This document shows positions 15,653-24,288 of a stretch of 64,000 nt of DNA, in pieces. Source of the stretch: a cf. Phormidesmis sp. LEGE 11477 (lineage in GTDB: Bacteria > Cyanobacteriota > Cyanobacteriia > Phormidesmidales > Phormidesmidaceae); NCBI RefSeq assembly GCF_015207105.1, contig NZ_JADEXO010000009.1:1-64000 (forward strand). The letters are read 5' to 3'. The position numbers and the translations under genes are program-made. The notes beneath the pieces are model-generated. The model made no database searches. It saw only the letters and a list, made by a program, of their open reading frames with translations, and was not told the origin of the DNA. The first letter of the stretch is position 1, and each line of letters opens with the position of its first letter.

Positions 15653-18600
15653 ATGCTTAACTCGATTTTGAATCGGACGCTTAAAAATTCAATTGCCCAG
15701 CGGTGGTTTATCGTCGCTGGGGCGGTGGCGGTTACCCTGTGGGGACTGGTTAGCCTGAGCCAAATGCCGCTGGATGTGTTTCCACCGTTTGCACCGCCCC
15801 AGGTCGAAATTCAAACTGAGGCGGTGGGGCTAGCACCGGAGGAAGTCGAGACGCAAATTACCGTCCCGATTGAAAGCGCGGTGAATGGTCTACCAGGGGT
15901 AACCACGGTGAGATCGTCCTCCAAGGTGGGGCTGTCAATGGTCAGCGTTGTGTTCGATCAAAATGCCGATATTTATCAGGCGAGGCAGTCGGTAACAGAG
16001 CGGCTCCAGCAGGTGACAAACCAGTTGCCTGAGGGTATCAATCCGCCCGAAATTTCTCCGCTGGTGTCGCCGCTGGGCACGATTTTGCAGTATGCCTTCA
16101 CGGTGGAAGAACAAGGGCCAACTAGCATGATGAATCTGCGCCGACTGGTGGAGGTCACGCTTAAAAACCAAATTCTCTCAGTGCCGGGGGTTTCTCAGAT
16201 CACTATTTACGGGGGTGATGAGCGGCAAGAACAGGTGTTGGTTGACCCGGAGAAATTGCGATCGCTCAACGTCTCTCTCACGGAAGTCACTGAAGCTGCA
16301 AAAGGAGCCAACGTCAACGCACCGGGCGGCTTTTTGGTTGGGGGCGGACAGGAACTGCTCGTTCGCGGTATCGGCCAAGTTCAGTCCGCTGAAGATTTGC
16401 AGCAGTCTGTGGTGCGCGTGCAAGACGGCCAGCCGATTTTGCTGCGCGATGTGGCTGAGATCAAAACCGGCGCAGCCTTAAAACGCGGCGATGCCAGCTT
16501 TAACGGTCAGCCTGCCGTGGTGCTGATGATTACCAAACAGCCCGATGTCGATACGCCTACTGTTAGCAAAGCGGTAGAGGCGGTCATGGCCGATTTGCAG
16601 CCGACCTTTCCCGCCGATGTGCAGGTACAGCGCACATTTCGCCAGTCCAACTTTATTGATGCCGCCATTCGCAACGTCAGTGGCTCCTTGCTTCAAGGCA
16701 TCGTCATCGTATCGGTCATCATGCTGTTGTTTTTAATGAACTGGCGCACGGCAGCGATTACCCTCAGTGCGATTCCCCTGTCGCTGCTGATTGGATTGTT
16801 GTTTATGAAAGCCTTTGGCCTGGGCATCAACACCATGACCTTAGGCGGCTTAGTAGTGGCGATTGGTTCTGTTGTGGATGATGCCATTGTGGATATGGAG
16901 AACTGCTATCGCGGGCTGCGGGCTAATCAGGCGCAGGGCAGTCCCCAACATCCCTTTCATGTGGTGTACAACACGTCAGTACAGGTGCGGCTAGCGGTGA
17001 TTTTTTCTACGGTGATTATCGTGGTGGTTTTTGCGCCTATTTTTAGCCTGAGCGGGGTAGAAGGCAGAATTTTTGCCCCGATGGGATTGGCTTATTTGCT
17101 TTCCATTGTGGCTTCTACCCTGGTGGCAATGACGCTTTCGCCCGCGCTCTGCGCGATTTTGCTGGCAAATCAGACGCTGCCTCAAGAAGGCACGGTGGTT
17201 TCTCGCTTTGCAGAGCGGCTTTATCGTCCGCTGCTGGAGCTTTCTATGCGGACTCCACAGCTTATTTTAGGGCTGGCTCTCGCATCTTTGGTGGCAACTG
17301 CTGTGGTTGTTCCTTCTCTCGGGCGGGTGTTTTTGCCAGAGTTTCAGGAAAAATCTTTGGTTAACTCAATGGTGCTATTTCCTGGTGTGTCTTTAGATAT
17401 CACAAAGGGCGCGGGTAATGCGTTGGCCAGTTCTCTTAAAGATAATCCGCTGTACGAATGGGTGCAGGTAAGGGCTGGTCGCGCTCCAGGTGATGCAGAT
17501 GGGGCTGGGGTGAGCATGGCCCATGTCGATATTGAACTCAGCGACCTGGCGCTGCAAGATCGGGAAGAGAGTGTTAAGCAACTGCGGGAGGCTTTTTTAG
17601 AGTTGCCGGGAGTTGCCCCTAATATTGGTGGGTTTATTTCTCACCGGATGGATGAAGTGCTTTCGGGGGTGAGGAGTGCGATCGCGATTAAAATTTTCGG
17701 CCCCGACCTAGCGGAACTACGCAGCCTCGGTGAACAGGTGCGTGACCTCATCGAACCGATTGCAGGCGTAGTGGACTTACAGCTTGAGCCACAATTACCC
17801 ATCCGCCAATTACAAATTCAGTACGACCGAAACGCGGCGGCAACCTACGGACTCAGTATGGCCCAGATTTCGGCGGTCGTAGAAACGGCCTTAAACGGGC
17901 AAGTCGTCTCCCAGGCACCCGAAGATCAGCAGCTTATTGATATTGTCGTCATGCTGCCCGAGTCAGCCCGCAGCAGTCTCGATTCGGTTCGCGCTATCCC
18001 TATTTTGACGCCCACAGGAGAGAAAATTTCTTTGGGTACGGTCGCTAAGGTGGATTACGGCATGGGCGCAAACGTGGTGAATCGGGAGGACGTTTCCCGA
18101 TTGATTGTGGTTTCGACTAACGTTGCGGAGCGTGATTTGGGTAGTGTGGTCGGCGATATCCAGGCGCAGATTAAACAGAACGTGCAGTTGCCCAGCGGCT
18201 ACTTTATTCAGTACGGCGGACAGTTTGAGTCGGAGCAGCGAGCGACCAATAGCTTGCTGGTATATAGCCTACTGGCGGCTGTTGTCATTTCGGTACTGAT
18301 GTTCTTTTCAGTGAAGTCATTCCCAGCAACGGTTGCCATCATGATCAATTTACCGCTGGCCTTGGTAGGTGGAATTATCTCGATTATGCTCACTGGCGGC
18401 GTTTTGTCTGTGGCTTCTCTCATCGGATTTATCACCCTGTTCGGGGTAGCGGTGCGTAATGGTCTACTGCTAGTGGACAACTACAACAGCAAGTTTGCTC
18501 AAGGGATGCCTCTCAAGGATGTGATTGTTAACGGCTCGCTTGACCGGGTAAATGCCATTCTCATGACGGCGCTGACTTCTGCGCTGGGGATGCTGCCGCT

Positions 18601-18811
18601 GGCGATCGCCAGTGGAGCCGGGAATGAGATCCTGCAACCCTTAGCGATTGTTGTATTAGGCGGATTGTTTACGTCTACGGCATTGACTCTGCTAGTGATT
18701 CCGGCAATCTATGCCAAATTTGGTAAATATCTGATTCCCAAACAGAAATTGTTAGATCCTATTGGACTTGATGCTGACTTTACGCCTGATAAAGCGATCG
18801 CAACATCTTAA
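15653..18811 (+). CDS. nrsA: NrsA-like heavy-metal RND efflux pump
   Basis: A complete 1052-residue RND transporter: twelve membrane helices and two large periplasmic loops. The opening is PLDVFPPFAPPQVEIQTEA. Helix four carries AIGSVVDDAIVDMEN, the form of the proton-relay motif seen in the nickel-type (NrsA) and related branches of the heavy-metal RND family rather than the DFG form of CzcA. The second half repeats the fold (NLPLALVGGIISIMLTG, GFITLFGVAVRNGLLL). It should export nickel and perhaps cobalt from the periplasm or cytoplasm with NrsB. No outer-membrane channel gene is adjacent, so a chromosomal TolC is presumably used. It lies between nrsB and nrsC. Confidence 0.88.
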   Translation: MLNSILNRTLKNSIAQRWFIVAGAVAVTLWGLVSLSQMPLDVFPPFAPPQVEIQTEAVGLAPEEVETQITVPIESAVNGLPGVTTVRSSSKVGLSMVSVVFDQNADIYQARQSVTERLQQVTNQLPEGINPPEISPLVSPLGTILQYAFTVEEQGPTSMMNLRRLVEVTLKNQILSVPGVSQITIYGGDERQEQVLVDPEKLRSLNVSLTEVTEAAKGANVNAPGGFLVGGGQELLVRGIGQVQSAEDLQQSVVRVQDGQPILLRDVAEIKTGAALKRGDASFNGQPAVVLMITKQPDVDTPTVSKAVEAVMADLQPTFPADVQVQRTFRQSNFIDAAIRNVSGSLLQGIVIVSVIMLLFLMNWRTAAITLSAIPLSLLIGLLFMKAFGLGINTMTLGGLVVAIGSVVDDAIVDMENCYRGLRANQAQGSPQHPFHVVYNTSVQVRLAVIFSTVIIVVVFAPIFSLSGVEGRIFAPMGLAYLLSIVASTLVAMTLSPALCAILLANQTLPQEGTVVSRFAERLYRPLLELSMRTPQLILGLALASLVATAVVVPSLGRVFLPEFQEKSLVNSMVLFPGVSLDITKGAGNALASSLKDNPLYEWVQVRAGRAPGDADGAGVSMAHVDIELSDLALQDREESVKQLREAFLELPGVAPNIGGFISHRMDEVLSGVRSAIAIKIFGPDLAELRSLGEQVRDLIEPIAGVVDLQLEPQLPIRQLQIQYDRNAAATYGLSMAQISAVVETALNGQVVSQAPEDQQLIDIVVMLPESARSSLDSVRAIPILTPTGEKISLGTVAKVDYGMGANVVNREDVSRLIVVSTNVAERDLGSVVGDIQAQIKQNVQLPSGYFIQYGGQFESEQRATNSLLVYSLLAAVVISVLMFFSVKSFPATVAIMINLPLALVGGIISIMLTGGVLSVASLIGFITLFGVAVRNGLLLVDNYNSKFAQGMPLKDVIVNGSLDRVNAILMTALTSALGMLPLAIASGAGNEILQPLAIVVLGGLFTSTALTLLVIPAIYAKFGKYLIPKQKLLDPIGLDADFTPDKAIATS

Positions 18812-18849
18812 CTGTCATTGTCCAAACAGCTTCATGCAAAAACAGTCTT

Positions 18850-18880
18850 CCTCCACCGCTTAAAAGCGGAAAGAGGGAGG
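18850..18880 (+). terminator. Hairpin between nrsA and nrsC
   Basis: CCGCTT-AA-AAGCGG (18856-18869) forms a perfect 6-bp stem, extended by CCTCC (18850-18854) pairing with GGAGG (18876-18880). A short T-rich stretch (TTTAT) follows. It could attenuate transcription after nrsA or stabilise the nrsBA message. The T-tract is too weak to call a firm terminator. Confidence 0.45.
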
Positions 18881-18903
18881 TTTATCCCAGTACTAGCGCT
18901 ATA

Positions 18904-19632
18904 ATGCAGACTAACAACTTGCCTGAAACAAAAGAAAATAAATCGAGACGACTTAGCTCTCTTTTCCCTTCAGCTTTATCAAAACTGGGAGCGGCCATTA
19001 TTGTCACCGGAGTGATTATTTTTGCTGCGGTTGAACTAAGGCAGAGAGGCAACCATTCTCACCCTCAACCTTCTCCATTTGGAGATTTCCCGACCCTTGC
19101 CATGTCGGGCGGCGATCCTTACATCCGTGCCTTGATGCGAACGATCTCTGCTAGCGAATCCAACGGGAACGATCCCTACGTTTTGCTGTACAGCGGAGAC
19201 CACACGCACGACCTTGGGCAACACCCAGATATATGCATTCCTATCCAAACTGAAGTGAATCAAGGCGACTGTTCAACAGCAGCCGGTCGCTATCAGTTTT
19301 TAACTTCAACATGGCAAGAAAAAGCATTTTTGTACCATCCCAATCCAAACTATCAGGCAAAACAGGTGATTTATAGTTTTTCACCTGAGTATCAAGATCA
19401 AGTGACCTACCAATGGCTGAAAGATGAAAGGATGTGGTCGATTGATGTTTTGGATCGACTAAGGCAAGGGGATACTGACGAAGTTCTCAAGCATTTATCA
19501 GGCACCTGGACAAGCTTGGGATTTGGAATTGAAAACAACTCTATGACGCCTTATTTGGCTGAAATTTATGAGCAAATTCTAGCTGAAGAGCTTCAACAAG
19601 CTCAGAGTCCGGCGGATCATCTTCATTACTAA
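18904..19632 (+). CDS. nrsC: NrsC-like exported lysozyme-fold protein
   Basis: A 242-residue protein with one N-terminal membrane anchor (residues about 27-46) and a lysozyme-like domain resembling the lambda-lysozyme/GH104 group. DPYIRALMRTISASESNGND holds the catalytic glutamate position, GRYQFLTSTWQE is the signature that follows, and LSGTWTSLG lies near the end. In Synechocystis the third gene of nrsBACD is described as lysozyme-like, which fits the order here. Why a nickel operon holds a cell-wall enzyme is not explained; it may open the peptidoglycan for assembling the pump. It follows nrsA after a hairpin and precedes nrsD by 41 bases. Confidence 0.78.
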   Translation: MQTNNLPETKENKSRRLSSLFPSALSKLGAAIIVTGVIIFAAVELRQRGNHSHPQPSPFGDFPTLAMSGGDPYIRALMRTISASESNGNDPYVLLYSGDHTHDLGQHPDICIPIQTEVNQGDCSTAAGRYQFLTSTWQEKAFLYHPNPNYQAKQVIYSFSPEYQDQVTYQWLKDERMWSIDVLDRLRQGDTDEVLKHLSGTWTSLGFGIENNSMTPYLAEIYEQILAEELQQAQSPADHLHY

Positions 19633-19673
19633 GAGGCTAATCCTCTCTTTCCAAGAATGAAGAGCAAACAATT

Positions 19674-21044
19674 ATGATCTCACTCCCTCGACTATTTCAG
19701 TGTCTCAAAAATCCGATCTTTGCTCGACTCTACGCCGCCCAAGCGATTAATCTGATTGGCGATGCTCTGACTTGGTTAGGACTAGCGCTCCTGGCTTTTG
19801 AGTTGGCAGGTGATGGAGCTGGGCTAATTTTGTCCGGGGCGCTTACCCTGCGGGTCACTGCTTATGTGGTGCTGTCGCCGCTGGCTGGGGCGATCGCTGA
19901 CCGGGTTGATCGCAGACGCATTATGGTCGCGACTCATCTAGCCCGCATGTCTATCGTTTGCCTCCTGCCCTTCGTGACTCAGCCCTGGCAACTTTACGCG
20001 CTAGTGCTGACACTCAACGTATTTTCGGCCTTTTTTACGCCTACTTATACCGCTACGATTCCATTAGTGGCAACCCAGGAAGAATATCCTCAAGCAATCG
20101 CCCTTTCCAGCGCGACCTATCAGCTCTTAGGGGTGCTTGGCCCTGGTTTAGCCGGGAGCATAGCCGCCTTTGTGGGTACTCGGCAAGTGTTCTTTCTCGA
20201 CGGATTGACATTTCTGATCGCCGCCTTTTTGGTGCTTACTCTCCCAAGACACCTGCTAGTTACGCCAAATTAGCAAGCCATTCCAAATCAGCCAGAATCT
20301 AGAACAGTCCATAGGACGCTACAGGATATTCGTCTAGGCACAACCTGTTTGCTCAGCGACCCGCTGATTAGATATGCCTTAGTTATGCAGCTTGTCGCCT
20401 CGATCTCAGGAGCTGCCATTCTAGTTAACACGGTGGGGCATGTTCAGGGCGCTCTTCAGCTAGGTAAGCTTGAGTATGGCTGGGTTATGGCCGCTTTTGG
20501 GATGGGTGCTACCTTCGCCTCTATCGGTCTAGGCACTTCCCACACAGTGCAAAGGCAAACGATGCTTACGGGAGTAGGGGCTGCGCTCACTACCCTAGTT
20601 CTCTTACCCGCAGACTGGGTAGGATTACGCGGGCTGCTGCTGCTGTGGTTGCTCGCAGGTATGGGACAAACCCTTGTCAATGTTCCGACCCAAACCCTAA
20701 TTGCTAGTCGGGTTGCGGTTGACATTCAAGGCCGAGTTTATGGTGCTCACTTTGCCTGGAGCCATCTGTGGTGGGCCTTCTCTTATCCCCTAGCAGGATG
20801 GCTAGGAAATCATTTTTCTGACAGTGTTTTTCTAAGTAGCAGTGTCATCGGGACAGCAATTTGGGGGATAGCCCAGCTCGTTTGTCGCCCGAGCAATCGG
20901 CCCGAGCAATCCAATGGGTTATGGCACGATCACGAACACATTCATGATGATGACCACTGCTTTCATACCCACCACAGCACACAAGACGCGAAGACGGCTC
21001 ACCGGCACCTACACTTTCATTCCACTGCACAGCTAGAGTATTAA
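19674..21044 (+). pseudogene. nrsD: NrsD/NreB-like nickel MFS exporter, interrupted by one in-frame TAG
   Basis: One frame encodes a complete twelve-helix MFS protein of about 456 residues, except for a single TAG at 20271-20273. The first part (199 codons) holds NLIGDALTWLGLALLAFELA and DRVDRRRIMVATHLAR. After the stop, the same frame continues through QAIPNQPESRTVHRTLQDIR, the expected cytoplasmic loop between helices six and seven, into DPLIRYALVMQL. It ends in a His/Asp-rich tail (HDHEHIHDDDHCFHTHH), as in NrsD and NreB, where the tail binds nickel. No frameshift is needed: a one-base change (for example CAG to TAG) explains it. Either the gene is freshly inactivated, the stop is read through, or the base is a sequencing error. 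Confidence 0.85.
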
Positions 21045-21080
21045 AAGATAGCTAACTCTACTTTAATACTCTAGCTGTGC
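21027..21080. repeat. Perfect 19-bp inverted repeat at the end of nrsD
   Basis: GCACAGCTAGAGTATTAAA (21027-21045) and its exact reverse complement (21062-21080) are separated by 16 bases. The left arm is the last codons and stop of nrsD. The right arm begins the coding remnant of a second RND pump. No T-run follows, so a terminator is only one reading; a snap-back duplication at a rearrangement junction is another. Confidence 0.8.
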
Positions 21081-21163
21081 TTGCGATTCCGGCTCTCTAT
21101 GCTCAATTTGGCCAATGGTTTGTGCCAAAAACAAAACGAGCCAACCTGAAAGCGGCACTATAA
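21062..21163 (+). pseudogene. C-terminal remnant of a second RND pump gene
   Basis: The frame ending at TAA 21161-21163 reads NTLAVLAIPALYAQFGQW then FVPKTKRANLKAAL. This matches the last membrane helix and tail of heavy-metal RND pumps; compare TLLVIPAIYAKFGKYLIPK at the end of nrsA in this window. No upstream part of such a gene is present, so this is a fragment left by a deletion or recombination next to nrsD. Confidence 0.8.
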
Positions 21164-21231
21164 AGCGCAAATAAGTACAGCATTTCTTATGAAACATGAC
21201 TGTTTCTAATTTTTAGTCTGTTGAGTTTTAC

Positions 21232-21807
21232 CTATGGGCACAAGCCTTGCCATAATGCTTCGATAGCATCGGAGATAGTCCCCTGTGTGCTTTCTTTGTG
21301 AGCGCCGATGGTTTCAGCCATGGCTAAATGATGCAGATACGAGAGCAGAACGGCAACGGCTATCTCAACTTGACTTCTGCGAATTCGACCAATTTCAGCT
21401 TCGGCATGTAAGTATTCTGTCAGTCGATTACCGATCTGTATCCTTGGCATGGTGTGACGCTGCAAAAAAGTCTGCATATTAAAGGCCGGATGTCCGACGA
21501 GAGCTATGAAGGTAGGCATAACCTCACGGAAATAATCAACAATCTTTAGGCTTATTAGCTCTAGATTTTCAGAAACTGTTTTTTCTCCCGATTGAACCCT
21601 GAAGATTTCTTCAAGTCGAGCTGCTGGCGGCACCATCGCAGAAAAAAACAAATCTTCTTTAGTCTTAAACCTCTGAAAAATAACGGCTTCTGAAATGCCA
21701 GCATTCTGAGCGATCTTTTTAGTAGATGCCTTGATACCAACTTCTAGGAAAAGCGATTGTGCAGCAGCAAGAATCTCTTCATCCGTGACAGTTTTACCGC
21801 GAGTCAT
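21232..21807 (-). CDS. TetR-family regulator
   Basis: A 191-residue TetR/AcrR-type repressor. The N-terminal helix-turn-helix is clear: EILAAAQSLFLEVGIKAST, then KKIAQNAGISEAVIFQRFKTKEDLF shown in part. The C-terminal ligand domain is all helical and has no recognisable ligand signature. Its ATG overlaps the stop codon of the upstream Coq4-like gene (TAATG), so the pair is cotranscribed and coupled. A TetR-style palindrome lies at 22388-22405 before the pair. The divergent copper oxidase operon starts at 22681 and could also be a target. The ligand is unknown. Confidence 0.85.
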   Translation of the reverse strand: MTRGKTVTDEEILAAAQSLFLEVGIKASTKKIAQNAGISEAVIFQRFKTKEDLFFSAMVPPAARLEEIFRVQSGEKTVSENLELISLKIVDYFREVMPTFIALVGHPAFNMQTFLQRHTMPRIQIGNRLTEYLHAEAEIGRIRRSQVEIAVAVLLSYLHHLAMAETIGAHKESTQGTISDAIEALWQGLCP

Positions 21808-22295
21808 TAAGCCTGTGCTGGGTTAGTGTTTTTGTATGAATTACATTCTTGGAGAACAATACCGTATTCTCGTCGAATTTCGAGGACAGGCAGTTCTTTT
21901 AATTTATGAAGCTCTTCCAAGGGTAGTTTTTCCTTCATTTGCCAGCTTTTAAGGATGATGCTGAAGATGCGTGGCAGCGAGCCTATCCATTTGCTAGCCA
22001 ATTTAAGGTGTCCAATACCAGTCAAGACTTTGCGATGTTCCTGGCTAGCAAATGCGCGGTGCATCTCGCTCATGTTTGCAGTAGTTGCAAAGATCATCCA
22101 AGCATGAACAGCAATCTCGTCCTGGATAGAAGTACCACAGTCGAATAGGACATGCACTGCATCATGCTGCTCGAAAGCGTTCTCTGATTCTAATGACATA
22201 CTCTCGGTCGCGTCGTTTTCAGCTTCTGAAAAATGTAACTGTTGAATTGCTTCATCTAGTGTCATTGAAGTACTAGAGCTAGAACACTCATCCAT
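21807..22295 (-). CDS. Coq4-like protein with HDxxH-x11-E zinc motif
   Basis: A 162-residue protein. After a Ser/Glu-rich first 40 residues comes HDAVHVLFDCGTSIQDE, which is exactly the HDxxH-x11-E pattern of Coq4, the protein that binds zinc and organises or modifies the ubiquinone head group. Helical segments rich in hydrophobics follow (EIAVHAWMIFATTANMSEMH, LASKWIGSLPRIFSIILKSW). The C-terminal part has a PLEELHKLKELPVLEIRREYG segment. Cyanobacteria make plastoquinone, not ubiquinone, so a Coq4-fold protein in a stress island is unexpected. It is the first gene of a two-gene operon with tetR. The motif match is clear; the functional link is inference. Confidence 0.55.
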   Translation of the reverse strand: MDECSSSSTSMTLDEAIQQLHFSEAENDATESMSLESENAFEQHDAVHVLFDCGTSIQDEIAVHAWMIFATTANMSEMHRAFASQEHRKVLTGIGHLKLASKWIGSLPRIFSIILKSWQMKEKLPLEELHKLKELPVLEIRREYGIVLQECNSYKNTNPAQA

Positions 22296-22331
22296 TGCAC
22301 AATCCTAATGTGTTTGGGCCGAAGCAAGACA

Positions 22332-22366
22332 TGTCCCATTTTTGGCTCATTTTCGGCTATGGGACA
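22332..22366. promoter_or_regulatory. Inverted repeat TGTCCCAT/ATGGGACA before the Coq4-tetR pair
   Basis: Perfect 8-bp arms at 22332-22339 and 22359-22366, 37 bases upstream of the Coq4-like ATG (22295). It may be an operator or an mRNA-leader hairpin. No regulator can be assigned. Confidence 0.4.
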
Positions 22367-22387
22367 ATTCTAAGCTACATTAGCTTA

Positions 22388-22405
22388 TAAGTGAGCGCTT
22401 GCTTA
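22388..22405. promoter_or_regulatory. TetR-type operator candidate
   Basis: TAAGTGAGC-GCTTGCTTA is an 18-bp palindrome matching at 7 of 9 positions, centred on GC|GC, the size and style of TetR/AcrR operators. It lies in the Coq4-tetR/copper-oxidase intergenic region, so it could control either or both. Confidence 0.5.
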
Positions 22406-22613
22406 TATAAGTTTATAAACGTGTTCGCATTTCCCGTTGAGTTGGAAAGCTCAAACTTTTGATCCCCTGTTGGACGCTTCCGAACAGCGCAGTTGTCAAT
22501 CACTTCGTAGAACATAAATCCGCAGAAAGTCGCGATGATGCCCGACTTTCTGCAAGGCAACGAGACCGGATCTATTATGGTTTTCCATCACACACAGTGC
22601 TATGAAAACCTAA

Positions 22614-22630
22614 TTTCATTTTGGTTTCAC
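22614..22630 (+). promoter_or_regulatory. RppA/CopR-type box before the first multicopper oxidase
   Basis: TTTCAT-TTTGG-TTTCAC, one mismatch from the perfect repeat, 51 bases upstream of the oxidase ATG at 22681. It is preceded by ATGAAA at 22602-22607, making a partial inverted arrangement. Confidence 0.62.
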
Positions 22631-22680
22631 ATTCCTAAGAGAAAATATTAAGGTTCACTAAACCTCGGACTAGACAAGGT

Positions 22681-24225
22681 ATGAAACGCAGAAACTTTCT
22701 TTCTGTAGGCGCAGCGGGCGCAGGAACTGTTTTGTTATCGCAGTGCAGCCGTACGACTCGTCAACCTCAGGTAGCTAGTAACCAAAAATCGGCGCAGTTG
22801 TCTACTCCGACAGATTTGCCTGCGGTGTATACCAGCGACAACGGCCTTTTAGAAGTTGATTTAGCGGCTGGCTATCAAACGATTGACTTGAACGGTCAGC
22901 CTGCTACGTTGATGACTTACAACGGCCAGATGCCTGGGCCAAGGCTAGAAGCAAAACCAGGAGATACCGTCCGAATTCGGTTTACCAACAACCTGTCAGC
23001 TCCCACTAATATTCACTATCACGGGCTAAACATTTCACACAGCGGCAATGCGGACAATGTTTTTTTGAGTGTAGAGCCGGGTGAAACGCTCGCCTACGAG
23101 TTTACGATTCCAGCAAATCATCCGGCAGGCACCTTTTGGTATCACCCTCACCGTCACGGGTTTGTAGCCGATCAGGTATTTGCCGGACTCTCTGGATTCT
23201 TTGTAGTGCGAGGCGACTTAGATGAGATTCCAGAGGTCAAAGCAGCCTCAGAAGAATTTATTGCTCTGAAAGATTTTCAGCTAGACGAGCAAGGGAATAT
23301 CGCCGAACCCGACCGAATGACGCTCATGATGGGCCGAGAGGGTTCACTGATTACCGCTAGCGGCCAAGTCAACCCCAATCTTTCAATTCCAAATGGCGGA
23401 TTGTTACGCCTGCGCTTGCTCAATGCCTCAATCGCTCGGTTTTACCGATTGCAGCTAGAAGATCATTCCATGCACCTGGTTGCCACAGATGGCGGAGCGC
23501 TGTCGGAACCTGTTGAAGTAGAAGAACTGTTGCTGGTGCCAGGAGAAAGAGCAGAGGTGTTGATTCAAGGTAATCAATCCTCCGGCTCATATCGCTTGCT
23601 CAACTTACCCTACGACCGGGGCGGCATGGGCATGATGGGCAATGGCTCTATGGGCGATCGCTCTATGAAAGGCATGGACATGAAGGGCATGGATATGAAA
23701 GGCATGGACATGAAGCCTTCTACGGCCTCTAGTACCGAAGCGCTGCCTCTGGCGACAGTTACCTACAGTGGCTCCAGTGAGGTAACAACTCTGCCCACCC
23801 AGCTAATCCCAGTCCAGTCAATACCCGCAGCCGATAACGAAAGGCGCATAGAACTCTCTATGCGAATGTCATTTTTGCAGGGAATGGCATTCACCCTCAA
23901 TGACAAAACTTACAATCCAGACCGTGTAGATATCCAAGTACCGCTCGGCAGCATTGAAGAGTGGGAAATTGCCAACGTCGATGCCGACAAGATGGATCAC
24001 CCCTTTCACATTCATGCCGCACCTTTTCAGGTGATTAGCCGGAATGGACAGCCAGAACCCTATCCGGCCTGGAAAGATACCATTTTAGTGCGCGGCGGTG
24101 AAACCCTCCGCATTCGGATGCATTTCAAAGACTTTCCGGACAAGAGCGTCTATCACTGCCACGTTCTCGACCACGAAGAGCTAGGCATGATGGGCGTTAT
24201 TGATGTTCAAGCACAACCGTCATGA
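22681..24225 (+). CDS. Multicopper oxidase with Met-rich insert (CueO/CopA-like)
   Basis: A 514-residue three-domain multicopper oxidase. The N-terminus has a twin-arginine-like motif (KRRNFLSVG) and a lipobox-like LLSQC, so it is exported and possibly lipid-anchored. The copper ligand motifs are all present: HYHGLNI near 112, WYHPHRHG near 154, HPFHIH near 440, and HCHVLDHEELGMM near 492. A Met-rich loop (about 316-345, MGMMGNGSMGDRSMKGMDM and tandem KGMDM units) recalls the CueO loop that binds Cu(I). It should oxidise cuprous copper in the periplasm. A TTTCAT-type box precedes it, and a second oxidase gene follows after 63 bases. Confidence 0.9.
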   Translation: MKRRNFLSVGAAGAGTVLLSQCSRTTRQPQVASNQKSAQLSTPTDLPAVYTSDNGLLEVDLAAGYQTIDLNGQPATLMTYNGQMPGPRLEAKPGDTVRIRFTNNLSAPTNIHYHGLNISHSGNADNVFLSVEPGETLAYEFTIPANHPAGTFWYHPHRHGFVADQVFAGLSGFFVVRGDLDEIPEVKAASEEFIALKDFQLDEQGNIAEPDRMTLMMGREGSLITASGQVNPNLSIPNGGLLRLRLLNASIARFYRLQLEDHSMHLVATDGGALSEPVEVEELLLVPGERAEVLIQGNQSSGSYRLLNLPYDRGGMGMMGNGSMGDRSMKGMDMKGMDMKGMDMKPSTASSTEALPLATVTYSGSSEVTTLPTQLIPVQSIPAADNERRIELSMRMSFLQGMAFTLNDKTYNPDRVDIQVPLGSIEEWEIANVDADKMDHPFHIHAAPFQVISRNGQPEPYPAWKDTILVRGGETLRIRMHFKDFPDKSVYHCHVLDHEELGMMGVIDVQAQPS

Positions 24226-24288
24226 CGCCCTGATTTTCTAATCAATATCATGTACGATCGTGTTTGCTGAAGATCAATATAGTTGCTG

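Noticed and set aside
21027-21080. Inverted repeat after nrsD as ends of an insertion sequence
   Set aside because: Only 16 bases lie between the arms and there is no target duplication.
22375-22560. 61-residue minus-strand frame in the Coq4-tetR/copper-oxidase intergenic region
   Set aside because: It crosses the TetR-type palindrome, has no recognisable domain and no ribosome site; a promoter region is the better reading.
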